64,000 nt of DNA from Christensenella timonensis (GCF_900087015.1 NZ_FLKP01000002.1:124001-188000); one strand, 5' to 3'; counted from the first letter of the stretch, positions 41,441-51,272 are shown. The notes: a model not told the origin generated them from the sequence alone. Program-made: numbers and translations.

Positions 41441-42748
41441 CTGCATGTGCTTTACGCATGGTATTATTACCTCACCAGCCGCCACGAAGAATATGCGTTC
41501 CACATGGACGCAATCATGCGCAACCTGCCGCGCATTGCCATGCTGGCCTTCCATGTTGACTACCGCAAAAGTCTGAAAAAGCAGGTGCAGCTATATACCG
41601 TATTCGGTAAAGTGCTGAAAAAATTCACGCAGGAGGGGCTTGCAACGAATATCGCGTCCTTTACGCACAACCTTCCGTATATGCACCGCAGTAACAGGGA
41701 CTATTCGGAGATCGCGCTCGATCCTAAAATACTTTCCAAAATAGACGGCACGTTCGCGCCGCTGCTCGGCCCGGAGTGGGAATACCTGCGCCCGGGCATC
41801 CTCGCGTGCTTTACGTACGAGAGAAATCACCTTAATGAGGCGCTTTGCGAAAACGAAAGCGTCATGGCCCTGCTCACCAGGGAAAGCAAGGCGGACGGCC
41901 GAATCTGCGTAATGATACTCCAGCACAGCGCACTCTGGCAGCTTGGGCGCAGGCAAGAAGCGGAGAGCCTGATGGACGGACTGTGCGCATTTGTGGATGC
42001 CTGCGCGCAATACTTCATTCCCAACCTGACGGCCTATCAAACCAAACTGAAATTGCTGGACGGCGACAAAGCCGCCGCGCACGAATGGCTGAATAGCTAT
42101 TATGTGACGGAGACGAACCACATCGAGTTTTTCCGTTCCTTCCAGCACTTCACCACGGCGCGGGCATATATCGCGACGGGCAATACCGAGCGCGCGTTGC
42201 ATTACCTGTCGCTCCTGAAGAAGTTTGGCGAAAACTTAAGCCGCCCTCTGGACAGGTGCGAGGCAGGGGCCATCCTCGCGGCGCTTTACTGGGCGCTTGG
42301 CCGCAAAAAGGAAGCCGAAACCCAGCTTATAGAAACGCTTGCGGTATTACAGCCGTATGGTTTCATACGTGTGGTTGCCGACGAAGGGGCGGGCGTCGTT
42401 CCCATATTAAAACGGATATTATCTAAATTGAGCGATAACGGTTACAAAGGCCCGCTCACCCGCGCGTACTTAAGCGAGGTTATGCTTGCCGCGCACAGCT
42501 TTGCGGGCAGCCACGTTGGTTACATTGCGGGGATTGGCAAAAAGGATAAGCCGGTGAAGCTCTCGGGACAGCAAAAGCATATGCTGGAGCTTTTATCCCA
42601 AGGCTACAAAAACGCGGAGATTTCCGAAATGACCGGGCTTTCCATCCCCACCATCAAAACGCACACGTCGCTTGCCTACAAGAAGCTGGACGTCAACAAC
42701 GCGATGGACGCGGTTTTAAAGGCACGGGAGCTGGGCCTGATCGAATAG
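41441..42748 (+). pseudogene. Truncated LuxR/MalT-type transcriptional regulator
   Basis: From about HVLYAWYYYLTSRHEEYAF onward the plus strand encodes some 435 residues: helical TPR-like repeats and a LuxR helix-turn-helix at the end (LSGQQKHMLELLSQGYKNAE, GLSIPTIKTHTS). Proteins of this type usually have some 800 or more residues, with an N-terminal AAA/NB-ARC ATPase region, which is absent. The open frame extends left to 40997, but that part is only the antisense of the surface-protein remnant. No proper start or ribosome site exists at the junction, so it is probably non-functional unless a fused product is made. Confidence 0.75.
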
Positions 42749-42795
42749 CATTGCTTACAAACGCTTTCTTCCAAGATGCTGATATTGGGGTTTAC

Positions 42796-42825
42796 GCAAA
42801 AAGGACAGGCTCACCGCCTGTCCTT
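42796..42825 (-). terminator. Terminator after tRNA-Val
   Basis: AAGGACAGGC (42801-42810) pairs perfectly with GCCTGTCCTT (42816-42825). On the minus strand a run of five T follows. It also lies 50 bases past the LuxR remnant stop. Confidence 0.75.
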
Positions 42826-42884
42826 AAACTGATTGTCATTCCGAACACTTCATTCAAGAGGAAGAGGTTCGGATATGACCGATG

Positions 42885-42961
42885 TGGTGGAGACAGCTGG
42901 GCTCGAACCAGCGACCCCCTACATGTGAAGCAGGTACTCTGACCAACTGAGCTATGCCTCC
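42885..42961 (-). tRNA. tRNA-Val (anticodon CAC)
   Basis: The minus strand folds as a cloverleaf: acceptor GGAGGCA/TGTCTCC, D stem GCTC/GAGT, anticodon stem CCTGC/GTAGG with loop TTCACAT (anticodon CAC, reading GUG), T arm GCTGG-TTCGAGC-CCAGC, and an encoded CCA end. The 77-base length includes CCA. Confidence 0.93.
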
Positions 42962-43008
42962 GTGAGAAATATTATATCACATTTTTAATATCTTGCAAAA
43001 GTTTTTAT

Positions 43009-43035
43009 AAAAAAAGAGCGGATAATTTCCACTCT
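43009..43035 (-). terminator. Terminator of gcvH
   Basis: AGAGCGGA (43015-43022) pairs with TCCACTCT (43028-43035), with one G-T pair in the minus-strand RNA, followed by a T run. It lies 20 bases after the gcvH stop. Confidence 0.7.
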
Positions 43036-43054
43036 CCTAATTTTAACCGTTTTT

Positions 43055-43429
43055 TTAAAGCCCTTCTACAAATTTCCCATATTCGTCAGCATTCATCCAG
43101 CCTTCGTCCTTTAAACCGCGCACTTCCACCAGCCACGCGCCGTATGCGTCCTCGTTTACCTTTTGCGGCTGCTGTACAAGACCCATGTTCGCCGTCAGGA
43201 TCCTGCCGTCCATCGGCATGTATATCTCGGCTTCCATTTTTACAGATTCTACATCCGCGAAGATGTCGCCTTTCTTATACTCTTCCCCGGAATGTGGCAG
43301 GCTCACATACACAATATCGCCCAGCGCCTGCTGCGCATAATCCGTGATCCCTATTTTTGCCTTTCCGTCCTCTAAAAAAGCGATCCACTCATGCGTTTTC
43401 GTATATTTTAAATTTTGCGGTGCATGCAT
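43055..43429 (-). CDS. gcvH: Glycine cleavage system H protein (lipoyl carrier)
   Basis: The 124-residue protein matches GcvH: YTKTHEWI near the start, IGITDYAQQALGDIVYVSLP, and the lipoylation site ESVKMEAEIY with Lys64. GcvH carries the aminomethyl group in glycine cleavage and can pass lipoate to other enzymes. I chose ATG 43429 because GGGGGAG lies about 10 bases before it and family length fits; longer in-frame starts exist up to 43549. No gcvP, gcvT or lipoate ligase gene is near, so it stands alone between a tRNA and a P-type ATPase. Confidence 0.9.
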   Translation of the reverse strand: MHAPQNLKYTKTHEWIAFLEDGKAKIGITDYAQQALGDIVYVSLPHSGEEYKKGDIFADVESVKMEAEIYMPMDGRILTANMGLVQQPQKVNEDAYGAWLVEVRGLKDEGWMNADEYGKFVEGL

Positions 43430-43608
43430 CTTTCTCATCTCCCCCGCTATGGGCTTCTTTGTTCCCTTATATAAACGACTAACCGACTTTTCAATCCAAA
43501 TTTCGTAATTTTTTATGTTTTCGTCATGAAATCGTTCGCCTTTCTTCATACACTCTCCATAAAATATGATATAATAACACTACAATAATTGTTATCGAAA
43601 GGGACGTT

Positions 43609-46014
43609 ATGGCAGATATCCAGCGCTACGAGTCGCCGTGCAAGTCCGGGCTGACCCAGGAGCAGGTTCGTTCGCGTGTCGAGCAGGGCCTCACCAACGC
43701 ATACAATACGCATACGACAAAAACTTACCGGCAGATTTTCAAGGATAACTTCCTGACGTTTTTCAATATTTTAAACGCGGTGTTCACCGTACTCATTGTG
43801 ATGACCGGCTACATCAAGGAACTTGTGTTCCTTCTCGTTGTCGGCGGCAACCTGATCATCGGGCTCGTGCAGGAGCTCACTACCAAAAAAACGCTTGATA
43901 AGCTCTCCGTCCTCGTCACAGCCAAGGTGACGGTCGTGCGGGATTGCAAGGAAAGCACCATAAACGTTACAGAGCTTGTCTTAGATGATATCATGCTGCT
44001 GAAGACAGGCAACCAGATCAGCGCAGACAGTATCCTTTTGGAAGGTACGCTTGAAGTCAACGAATCCCTGATCACCGGAGAATCTGACGTCATCATCAAA
44101 TCTCCCGGCGATTTTCTTTATTCGGGCAGCTTCGTTGTTTCAGGCAATGCCTATGCGCGCGTGGAACACGTTGGGCTGGACAATTACGCCAACAAAATTT
44201 CCGCAGACGCCAAGGTCACGAAAAAGCGTCATTCGGAGCTTCGCAGCGCACTGAATAAAATACTGAAGGTGATCAGCATTATTATCATCCCCATCGGTAT
44301 TTTGCTGTTCTTAAAGCAGTGGCTGGCCGTCGGGCTTCCCATTGCGGACAATACCGTCAAAACCGTGGGTGCGCTGATCGGTATGATCCCGGAGGGGCTC
44401 ATCCTGCTGACGAGTATTTCCCTCGCAGCGAGCGCGGTCATCCTGGCCACCAAACACACGCTGGTACAGGATTTATATTGCATTGAAACGCTTGCGCGCG
44501 TAGACGTGTTGTGCCTTGATAAAACGGGCACGATTACCGAAGGCCGCATGCAGGTAGAAGATATCGTGCCGCTGCGCAAGGCCGATATTCCCAATCTTCT
44601 CGCCAATATGGCCGGGGCGCTGCCCGATGACAATGCGACCATGAATGCCATCCGCGAAAAATTCGGCAAGCGCTTTGATTACGCCGTCAAGCATATCATC
44701 CCCTTCTCCTCTGCACGCAAATACAGCGGCGTGGCCTTTGAAGATCGCGGGACTTACCTTCTCGGCGCATATGAATTTATTTTTCCGGAACCTTTTGAAG
44801 GCGTCGATCCGGATCAGTATGCACAGGACGGTTACCGGGTGCTCGTACTCGCGCACAGCGACTATTTTGCAGAGGATAACGCAGTCCCACAGGGCATGCA
44901 TCCGCTTGCTTTTATTATGATCGCCGACCGGATCCGGACAGATGCGGCGGAAACGCTGGCATTTTTCGAGCAGCAAAAAGTAGATATCAAAATCATATCC
45001 GGCGACAGCCCGGTTACGGTAAGCGCCATCGCGCGGCGCGCGGGCGTCAAAAACCCGGATGCTGTAGACGCTACCACGCTCGATACCCCGGAAAAAATCG
45101 ACGAGGCGGCTAAGAAATACAGCGTATTCGGGCGCGTAACGCCCAACCAGAAGAAAGAACTGATCGCCGCGCTCAAAAGGCAGGATCATACCGTTGCCAT
45201 GACGGGCGACGGCGTCAATGACGTACTGGCTCTCAAGGAATCAGACTGTAGTATTGCCATGGCTTCGGGCAGCGACGCTGCCAAAAATATTTCCAACCTC
45301 GTGCTGCTGGATTCTAATTTTGCAACCATGCCCTCCATCGTCAACGAGGGCCGCAAGGTCATCAACAATATCCAGCGCGTAGCCACGCTTTTCATTACCA
45401 AAACAGTCTACGCCGTTCTGATCGCGCTTATGACGCTCATTTTGGTGGACAGCAGCTATCCGTTCACGCCGCTCCAGCTTACGCTGATCAGCTTTGTCAA
45501 TATCGGTTTCCCGGCATTTTTCCTTGCCCTGGAGCCAAATTACGCACCCATCGAAAAGCATTTTCTCATCAGCATCCTGGAAAAATCACTTCCCGGTGGT
45601 TTGTGCGTCGTCATCAGTATTTTAGTGGTCGACCTTTTGGGGGGCGTTTTCCAGTATTCGCCCGACTCCGTTTCCACCATGTGCATGATGCTTGCGGTGG
45701 CGGCGGGCCTGTGGGTCGTCGTCAAGGTGAGCCAGCCGTTCACCACGGCGCGCAAGATCATATTGGGCAGCTCCATCGGCGTCTTTGTGCTTTGCCTCAT
45801 TTTCCTGCGCGGCTTCTTCGATATTTCGCCTCTGAGCCTGCCCCAGACTGTTGTGATCGCTGTAAACGTCATCCTGATGCCGTTCATCATGAAAGGGATC
45901 GAGCATATCGTCACCAAGGGAGCGTTTTCCGTCCTCATGAAAAAACAGCAGAAAAAAATCATGGATCGCCTGGAGAAGAAAGAAAGGGAAACCGGCAAAA
46001 GAAAGGATGTGTAG
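43609..46014 (+). CDS. P-type cation-transporting ATPase (CtpE-like)
   Basis: The 801-residue pump has all P-type hallmarks: LITGESD actuator motif, the phosphorylated DKTGTITEG (Asp304), GDGVNDVLALKESD hinge, and about ten membrane segments with PEGLILLTS in M4. The closest pattern I know is the CtpE/Ca2+-uptake or related group rather than the copper or KdpB types, because no N-terminal metal domain or CPC motif is present. It starts at ATG 43609 behind GAAAGGG. It is divergent from gcvH and co-transcribed with the small zinc-ribbon protein 3 bases downstream. Ion not proven. Confidence 0.9.
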   Translation: MADIQRYESPCKSGLTQEQVRSRVEQGLTNAYNTHTTKTYRQIFKDNFLTFFNILNAVFTVLIVMTGYIKELVFLLVVGGNLIIGLVQELTTKKTLDKLSVLVTAKVTVVRDCKESTINVTELVLDDIMLLKTGNQISADSILLEGTLEVNESLITGESDVIIKSPGDFLYSGSFVVSGNAYARVEHVGLDNYANKISADAKVTKKRHSELRSALNKILKVISIIIIPIGILLFLKQWLAVGLPIADNTVKTVGALIGMIPEGLILLTSISLAASAVILATKHTLVQDLYCIETLARVDVLCLDKTGTITEGRMQVEDIVPLRKADIPNLLANMAGALPDDNATMNAIREKFGKRFDYAVKHIIPFSSARKYSGVAFEDRGTYLLGAYEFIFPEPFEGVDPDQYAQDGYRVLVLAHSDYFAEDNAVPQGMHPLAFIMIADRIRTDAAETLAFFEQQKVDIKIISGDSPVTVSAIARRAGVKNPDAVDATTLDTPEKIDEAAKKYSVFGRVTPNQKKELIAALKRQDHTVAMTGDGVNDVLALKESDCSIAMASGSDAAKNISNLVLLDSNFATMPSIVNEGRKVINNIQRVATLFITKTVYAVLIALMTLILVDSSYPFTPLQLTLISFVNIGFPAFFLALEPNYAPIEKHFLISILEKSLPGGLCVVISILVVDLLGGVFQYSPDSVSTMCMMLAVAAGLWVVVKVSQPFTTARKIILGSSIGVFVLCLIFLRGFFDISPLSLPQTVVIAVNVILMPFIMKGIEHIVTKGAFSVLMKKQQKKIMDRLEKKERETGKRKDV

Positions 46015-46017
46015 ACC

Positions 46018-46506
46018 ATGCCTTTTTGTCCGAAGTGCTGTGCTGAATATGATGAGGGGTATTCCGTATGCTCTGACTGCGGCTGCGGGCTTGTAGATCA
46101 GCTTCCTGCCCCGCCCGAAGAACCAACGCCGCACGCTATGCATCCGGTGCTGCTGTATTCCACGGACGACCTTAATAGTAAAATCCTCACCAATATCTTA
46201 GAGCAGGAGGGTATCCCTGTCCTGGCTCGGTCTAAAACGCTTGCCGGGGATTATGTCAGCATCTATTCCGGTTATTCCGTATACGGTAAGAAGCTTTATG
46301 TGGATCAAGCAGACCTTTCGCGCGCCCGGGAGATACTGGAGAATTTTTTGGCTGTCGAAACGCCAGAAGACGAATCGCAGGAGGATATGTCTTCCCGCCG
46401 GTTACGCAAGCGGGCACTGACGCTTTTTCTTATCTTTTTTGGCATTCCTTTGGGAAGTGCATTTGTCATTTGGATCATCGGGTTGCTTTCCCGGTTTTTC
46501 GTTTAA
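46018..46506 (+). CDS. Zinc-ribbon DUF2007-type membrane protein
   Basis: The 162-residue protein begins with a four-Cys zinc ribbon (FCPKCCAEY, CSDCGCG). A DUF2007-like signal-transducing domain follows (VLLYSTDDLNSKILTNILEQ then EGIPVLARSK), and one membrane segment is at the C-terminus (about 138-158). It begins 3 bases after the P-type ATPase stop with AAGGATG as ribosome site, so it may modulate the pump. Function of the family is not established. Confidence 0.75.
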   Translation: MPFCPKCCAEYDEGYSVCSDCGCGLVDQLPAPPEEPTPHAMHPVLLYSTDDLNSKILTNILEQEGIPVLARSKTLAGDYVSIYSGYSVYGKKLYVDQADLSRAREILENFLAVETPEDESQEDMSSRRLRKRALTLFLIFFGIPLGSAFVIWIIGLLSRFFV

Positions 46507-46518
46507 ATAAACAAAAAC

Positions 46519-46547
46519 GGGACTGCCGGCAGGCAATCCCATTTTTT
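46519..46547 (+). terminator. Terminator after the ATPase/zinc-ribbon operon
   Basis: GGGA-C-TGCC pairs with GGCA-A-TCCC around a 4-base loop, followed by ATTTTTT. Confidence 0.75.
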
Positions 46548-46560
46548 CTTTGCTTTTCGA

Positions 46561-47133
46561 TCAATTATTCAGCCCACGCCATTCGTCGAAAGGAAAAATA
46601 ACCGCCATCGCGTGCCCGACGATCTGGTCGTGCGGGATCGCGCCGACCATCCTGCTGTCCATCGAATTCGCCCGGTTATCCCCCATCACGAAAACGCTGT
46701 CTTCCGGCACGACTGCGGCAGGCATATCCTGATACGGCTCCGGGCTGACGTATGCTTCCTCAAGCGCCTGTCCATCGACATAGACCGTACTGCCTTTGAT
46801 TTCCACCGTTTCCCCCGGCAGAGCAATGACACGCTTCACATAGTTCCGGTTCGTCCCGTCCGGGTAATGCACGATAATGATCTCCCCGCGCTGCGGAAGC
46901 CCTCCGTACCGCGTCACCTTCTCCACCGCCAGACGCTCGTCCGTGTGCAGCGTAGGCTGCATGGATGGGCCGTCCACCATAATGATCTCGAACAGGAATG
47001 CACGAATCAAAAATGCCGCCGCCACCGCGATCACGATCGCCAGCACCCAGCCCCATATCGCCTTTTTCTTCACTTTAGCTTCATTTCTATTTCGTTTGAC
47101 ACGGCTCTGTGTCCGGCTCCGATTTTCTTCCAT
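46561..47133 (-). CDS. lepB: Signal peptidase I
   Basis: The 190-residue enzyme cleaves signal peptides of exported proteins at the outer membrane face. It has a basic N-terminus, one membrane segment (about 25-48), the catalytic Ser57 in GPSMQPT and Lys100 in NYVKRVIALPGE, and box E GDNRANSMDSR. ATG 47133 is chosen for the basic start MEENRS; a longer frame runs into glmS. It follows glmS by 10 bases in a minus-strand run. Confidence 0.92.
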   Translation of the reverse strand: MEENRSRTQSRVKRNRNEAKVKKKAIWGWVLAIVIAVAAAFLIRAFLFEIIMVDGPSMQPTLHTDERLAVEKVTRYGGLPQRGEIIIVHYPDGTNRNYVKRVIALPGETVEIKGSTVYVDGQALEEAYVSPEPYQDMPAAVVPEDSVFVMGDNRANSMDSRMVGAIPHDQIVGHAMAVIFPFDEWRGLNN

Positions 47134-47143
47134 ATTCTTTCTT

Positions 47144-48970
47144 TTATTCCACTGTGACGCTCTTCGCCAGGTTTCTCGGCTTGTCCACGTCGCATCCCTT
47201 CTGCACCGCCATATAATAGGCAAATATCTGCATGGGGATGATCGCCGTCATTGTCGCAGCAAAATCCGCCGCATCCGGGATCGCGATCAGCTTATCCGCT
47301 ACATCCTTTGCCATATCCTTATATTTTTCCTGCGTGATCACTAGCACAACCGCGCCGCGTGCCGTTACCTCCTTGACATTGCTCAGGGCTTTTTCAATCA
47401 AATCCCCCTGCGTCAATACCGCCACGACGAGCGTTCCCTCTTCGATCAGCGCAATGGTACCGTGCTTCAGTTCGCCTGCGGCATAGGCTTCTGAATGGAT
47501 ATAGCTGATCTCCTTTAATTTGAGCGACCCTTCCATTGCAAGCGCATAGTCCAGTCCGCGCCCGATATAAAAAACACTTTTTTCCGTAAAATGTTCATAA
47601 GCAAATTTTTGCAGCAAATCCTTTTGACCCAGGATATCCGCCACCTTATCCGGGATAGCGGCAAGCCCCGACACATTCGCGCGGTATTCTTCCGGCGCCA
47701 TTTTCCCTTTGGCATAAGCAAGCTTCAGGCAAAAGAGGTACAGGCACATCAGCTGCGTCGTGTACGCCTTGGTGGACGCCACCGCGATCTCCATGCCCGC
47801 ACGCGTATAAAGCACGCTGTCCGCCTCGCGCGCAACGGTGGATCCTACCACATTGGCGATCGCCATCACATATGCCCCGCGCTTTTTCGCTTCACGCAGC
47901 GCGGCGATCGTATCCGCCGTTTCGCCCGACTGGCTGACGACGATCACAAAATTGTCCCCATTCATAATCGGGTTTTTATAGCGGAATTCCGAAGCAATCT
48001 CCACTTCTACCGGCACGCGCGCAAAGCGCTCGATGATATACTTACCCACGTAGGAGGCATGATAAGCCGTCCCGCAAGCGATGATGGTGATTTTTTTGAT
48101 CTTTTTCAGCGCATCGTCTGTGAGCCCTACCTCATCAAAACACACTTCCCCGTCTTTTAAACGCGGTGTCAACGTATCTGCAAGCACGCGCGGCTGCTCC
48201 TCGATCTCCTTGATCATAAAATGCGGATAACCCGCTTTTTCCGCCTGGGAAACATCCCATTCCACGGTATAAGGTTCGCATGCGATGGGGTTCAGCACCT
48301 CGTCGAACAGCTCCACCCCGTCTTTTTTGATGACCGCGATTTCGCCATTGTTGAGGAAATACACATCGCGCGTATACTCAAGGATCGCCGGGATATCCGA
48401 AGCGATCAGGTTCTCGCCTTTCCCCAGTCCCACAACGAGCGGGCTGTCCTTTCTTACCGCCACGATCTCATCCGGGAACCGTTCGCTGATCACGCCCAGC
48501 GCATAGCTGCCCTTCAGCTTGGAAATCGCTGTAGACACCGCTTCTTTGAGGTCGTCTTTCAGATAATAGTGGATCAGGTGCACGATCACTTCCGTGTCCG
48601 TTTGGGAAACAAAGCGTATCCCTTTTCTCTCCAGGGATTCTTTTAATTGCAGGTAGTTCTCGATGATGCCGTTGTGCACGATCGCCAGATCGCCTACCAT
48701 ATTGATGTGCGGATGCGCATTTGCACAGCTCGGCTCGCCATGTGTTGCCCAGCGCGTATGCCCGATCCCGATCGTATGCTCCGCACACTTTCCTTTCACC
48801 AGCTTTTCCAGGCCGGCCAGTTTACCTTTTTCCTTGATGACGTTCATCTTCCCGCCATCAAGATAAGCAACGCCCGCACTGTCATAGCCGCGGTATTCCA
48901 GCTTTTGCAGTCCGCCGATCAGTACCGGGATCACATTTTTATCGCCTGCATACCCAACAATTCCACACAT
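47144..48970 (-). CDS. glmS: Glutamine--fructose-6-phosphate aminotransferase
   Basis: The 608-residue enzyme makes glucosamine-6-phosphate for peptidoglycan. After Met, the mature N-terminal Cys2 nucleophile is in CGIVGYAG; the glutaminase domain (1-240) is followed by two SIS sugar-isomerase domains (ACGTAYHASYVG, SQSGETADTIAALREAK) and ends KSVTVE. It lies 21 bases after glmM, so GlcN-1-P synthesis is co-expressed. There is no space for, and no sign of, a glmS ribozyme in front. Confidence 0.95.
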   Translation of the reverse strand: MCGIVGYAGDKNVIPVLIGGLQKLEYRGYDSAGVAYLDGGKMNVIKEKGKLAGLEKLVKGKCAEHTIGIGHTRWATHGEPSCANAHPHINMVGDLAIVHNGIIENYLQLKESLERKGIRFVSQTDTEVIVHLIHYYLKDDLKEAVSTAISKLKGSYALGVISERFPDEIVAVRKDSPLVVGLGKGENLIASDIPAILEYTRDVYFLNNGEIAVIKKDGVELFDEVLNPIACEPYTVEWDVSQAEKAGYPHFMIKEIEEQPRVLADTLTPRLKDGEVCFDEVGLTDDALKKIKKITIIACGTAYHASYVGKYIIERFARVPVEVEIASEFRYKNPIMNGDNFVIVVSQSGETADTIAALREAKKRGAYVMAIANVVGSTVAREADSVLYTRAGMEIAVASTKAYTTQLMCLYLFCLKLAYAKGKMAPEEYRANVSGLAAIPDKVADILGQKDLLQKFAYEHFTEKSVFYIGRGLDYALAMEGSLKLKEISYIHSEAYAAGELKHGTIALIEEGTLVVAVLTQGDLIEKALSNVKEVTARGAVVLVITQEKYKDMAKDVADKLIAIPDAADFAATMTAIIPMQIFAYYMAVQKGCDVDKPRNLAKSVTVE

Positions 48971-48991
48971 ATACCCTATCTTCTCACTTTC

Positions 48992-50338
48992 CTATTTCAA
49001 GCGTGCTTCAATCAATTTTGCCATGGAAACGGCGTGCTTGGTGATCGCATCCTTATCTTTTCCTTCGATCATCACGCGCACAAGCGGCTCCGTCCCCGAC
49101 GTCCGGATCAATACCCTGCCTTCCCCGTGGAATTCCTGCTCCAGCTTTTTGATCTCACTGGCGATCATCCCATCCGTTTCATAATCGTGTTTTTTGTCGT
49201 CGCTCACCTTCGCGTTCACAAGCACCTGCGGATAGATACTGACAGGCCGCGCAAGGCGTGCGAGCGGCTTATCCTCACGCTTCATGACCGCCGCAAGCTG
49301 TACGCCCGAAAGGATTCCGTCCCCGGTGGTGCTATGGTCGAGGAATATGATGTGCCCTGACTGCTCCCCGCCAAAATTGTATCCGTCCTTGAGCATTTCT
49401 TCCAGCACGTAGCGGTCGCCGACGTCCGAGCGAACCATATTGATCCCGTTTTCCTTGAGCGTCACTTCCATTCCCATATTGCTCATTACCGTCGTGACCA
49501 CCGTATCCTTTTTCAGCACGCCACGTTTTTTCATATCCATCGCGCTGATCGCCATAATCTTATCGCCATCCACAATGCTGCCATGTTCGTCCACGGCAAT
49601 CAAGCGATCTGCATCGCCGTCAAACGCCAGCCCCAAATCCGCTCCCAGCTCCGATACCAGCCGCGACAGCTGTTCCGGATGCGTGGAACCGCAGTTTTCA
49701 TTGATATTGTTTCCATCCGGCGTGTTATAGTACGGAATGACCTCCGCTCCTAAAAGCTTGAATATCCACGGTGCTACCTCGCTCGCCGCACCGTTCGCGC
49801 AGTCAAGGACGATCTTTAAACCATCCAGGTTCACATCCGTCGTTTCCACGACAAAATCGATATAATCCTGCGCCGCTTTTTTGAGGCGTACCCGCCTGCC
49901 GATCTTCTTGCCCGTCGGCTGCGGGATCTCTTCCGCATCGTTCATAATGATATTTTCAATGCGGTCTTCGATCTCGTCCGCCAGCTTATATCCATTGGAA
50001 TTGAAAAATTTGATCCCATTGTATTCCACCGTATTGTGGGAGGCGGAAATCACGACCCCCGCGTCATATCCGGAATGCCGCGTCAGATACGCGATCGCGG
50101 ACGTTGGCAGCGTGCATGCCACGACAGCTTCCGCCCCCGCGGAACAGATACCCGCCACCATCGCCGATTCCAGCATATCGCCGCTGCCGCGCGTGTCCTT
50201 CCCAATCAGTATCCGCGCGCTGTGTATCTCATTTGTCAGGCAGTAGGCGCCTGCACGCCCCAGGTCGTACGCCAGTTTCGACGTCAGTTTTTCATTGGCG
50301 ATGCCGCGCACCCCATCCGTACCAAAAAGTCTTGCCAT
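48992..50338 (-). CDS. glmM: Phosphoglucosamine mutase
   Basis: The 448-residue enzyme converts glucosamine-6-P to glucosamine-1-P. It has MARLFGTDGVRGIAN, the phosphoserine loop VISASHNTVEYNG, DGDADR and the C-terminal RTSGTEPLVRVMIEG. GAGGAAAAGC precedes ATG 50338; the longer frame to 50578 lies in trxB and is not supported. It is followed by glmS, and trxB lies 28 bases upstream. Confidence 0.95.
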   Translation of the reverse strand: MARLFGTDGVRGIANEKLTSKLAYDLGRAGAYCLTNEIHSARILIGKDTRGSGDMLESAMVAGICSAGAEAVVACTLPTSAIAYLTRHSGYDAGVVISASHNTVEYNGIKFFNSNGYKLADEIEDRIENIIMNDAEEIPQPTGKKIGRRVRLKKAAQDYIDFVVETTDVNLDGLKIVLDCANGAASEVAPWIFKLLGAEVIPYYNTPDGNNINENCGSTHPEQLSRLVSELGADLGLAFDGDADRLIAVDEHGSIVDGDKIMAISAMDMKKRGVLKKDTVVTTVMSNMGMEVTLKENGINMVRSDVGDRYVLEEMLKDGYNFGGEQSGHIIFLDHSTTGDGILSGVQLAAVMKREDKPLARLARPVSIYPQVLVNAKVSDDKKHDYETDGMIASEIKKLEQEFHGEGRVLIRTSGTEPLVRVMIEGKDKDAITKHAVSMAKLIEARLK

Positions 50339-50366
50339 GCTTTTCCTCACTTTTATCCTTTGTAAA

Positions 50367-51272
50367 TTATATTTCAAACCCCAGCGCGGCCGTAGCGGCC
50401 ACGGCGCCGTCAGCCACCGCCGTAACGATCTGCCGCAAGGGCTTGCTGCGGATATCCCCCGCGCAAAATACGTTAGGAAGGTTGGTCTTGCATCCTTCAT
50501 CCGATTTGATATAGCCGCCTTCGTCCAGCTCCACCTGCCCTGCGACAAGCTTTGTCTTGGGGATCTGCCCCACTGCAAAAAATACGCCCGTTACAAAGAT
50601 CTGGCGTTCTTCGCCCGTATCGTTGTGCTTTACGGACAAACTCTGCACCGTATATTCCCCGTTCACGGATAGCGGAATACTGTTTAAAACAAACTCGATA
50701 TTATCAAGCTTTTGCGCCGCCTCCACCAGAGAAGGGCTCGCCCGGAACTGGTCCCTGCGGTGCACCAGGTAAATTTTTTTGCAAAATTTTGCCAAATACA
50801 GCGCATCTTCCACAGCCGTATTCCCTCCGCCGATGACTGCGACCTCTCCATCCTTGAAAAAGGCGCCGTCGCACGTTGCGCAATAAGATACGCCCGCACC
50901 GATCATCTCTTCTTCCCCCGGGATGCACAGCCGCTTTGGTTCCGCGCCCATCGCCAAAATGACCGACTTGGCCTCATAGGTATTTTTGCTGGTCGCCACT
51001 TTCTTGGTCTCGCCCGTAAGCTCAAAGGACTTGATCTCTTCCGTGACCATATCGGCGCCCGATTTTTGCGCCTGCAGCTTCATGCTGTTGGCGAGGGCAG
51101 CGCCCGTTACTTCGTTTTCAAACCCCGGATAATTATCGATCATATGGCTGATCGCCATTTGCCCGCCGGCAAACGCACGTTCTATGAGCAGCGTTTTAAG
51201 GCCGCTCCTGCATGCATAGATCGCCGCGGTCAATCCTGCCGGGCCGGAGCCTGCAATAATCAAATCATACAT
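50367..51272 (-). CDS. trxB: Thioredoxin reductase
   Basis: The 301-residue flavoprotein has an FAD motif (LIIAGSGPAGLTAAIYA), redox-active CATC (Cys131, Cys134) and an NADPH motif VIGGGNTAVEDALYL, ending FCAGDIRSKPLRQIV. It reduces thioredoxin with NADPH. AAGGAG precedes ATG 51272. It is the first gene of the trxB-glmM-glmS-lepB run. No thioredoxin gene is in the window. Confidence 0.94.
   Translation of the reverse strand: MYDLIIAGSGPAGLTAAIYACRSGLKTLLIERAFAGGQMAISHMIDNYPGFENEVTGAALANSMKLQAQKSGADMVTEEIKSFELTGETKKVATSKNTYEAKSVILAMGAEPKRLCIPGEEEMIGAGVSYCATCDGAFFKDGEVAVIGGGNTAVEDALYLAKFCKKIYLVHRRDQFRASPSLVEAAQKLDNIEFVLNSIPLSVNGEYTVQSLSVKHNDTGEERQIFVTGVFFAVGQIPKTKLVAGQVELDEGGYIKSDEGCKTNLPNVFCAGDIRSKPLRQIVTAVADGAVAATAALGFEI

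Noticed and set aside
48971-48991. glmS ribozyme expected before glmS
   Set aside because: Only 21 bases separate glmM and glmS and no ribozyme-like fold fits.
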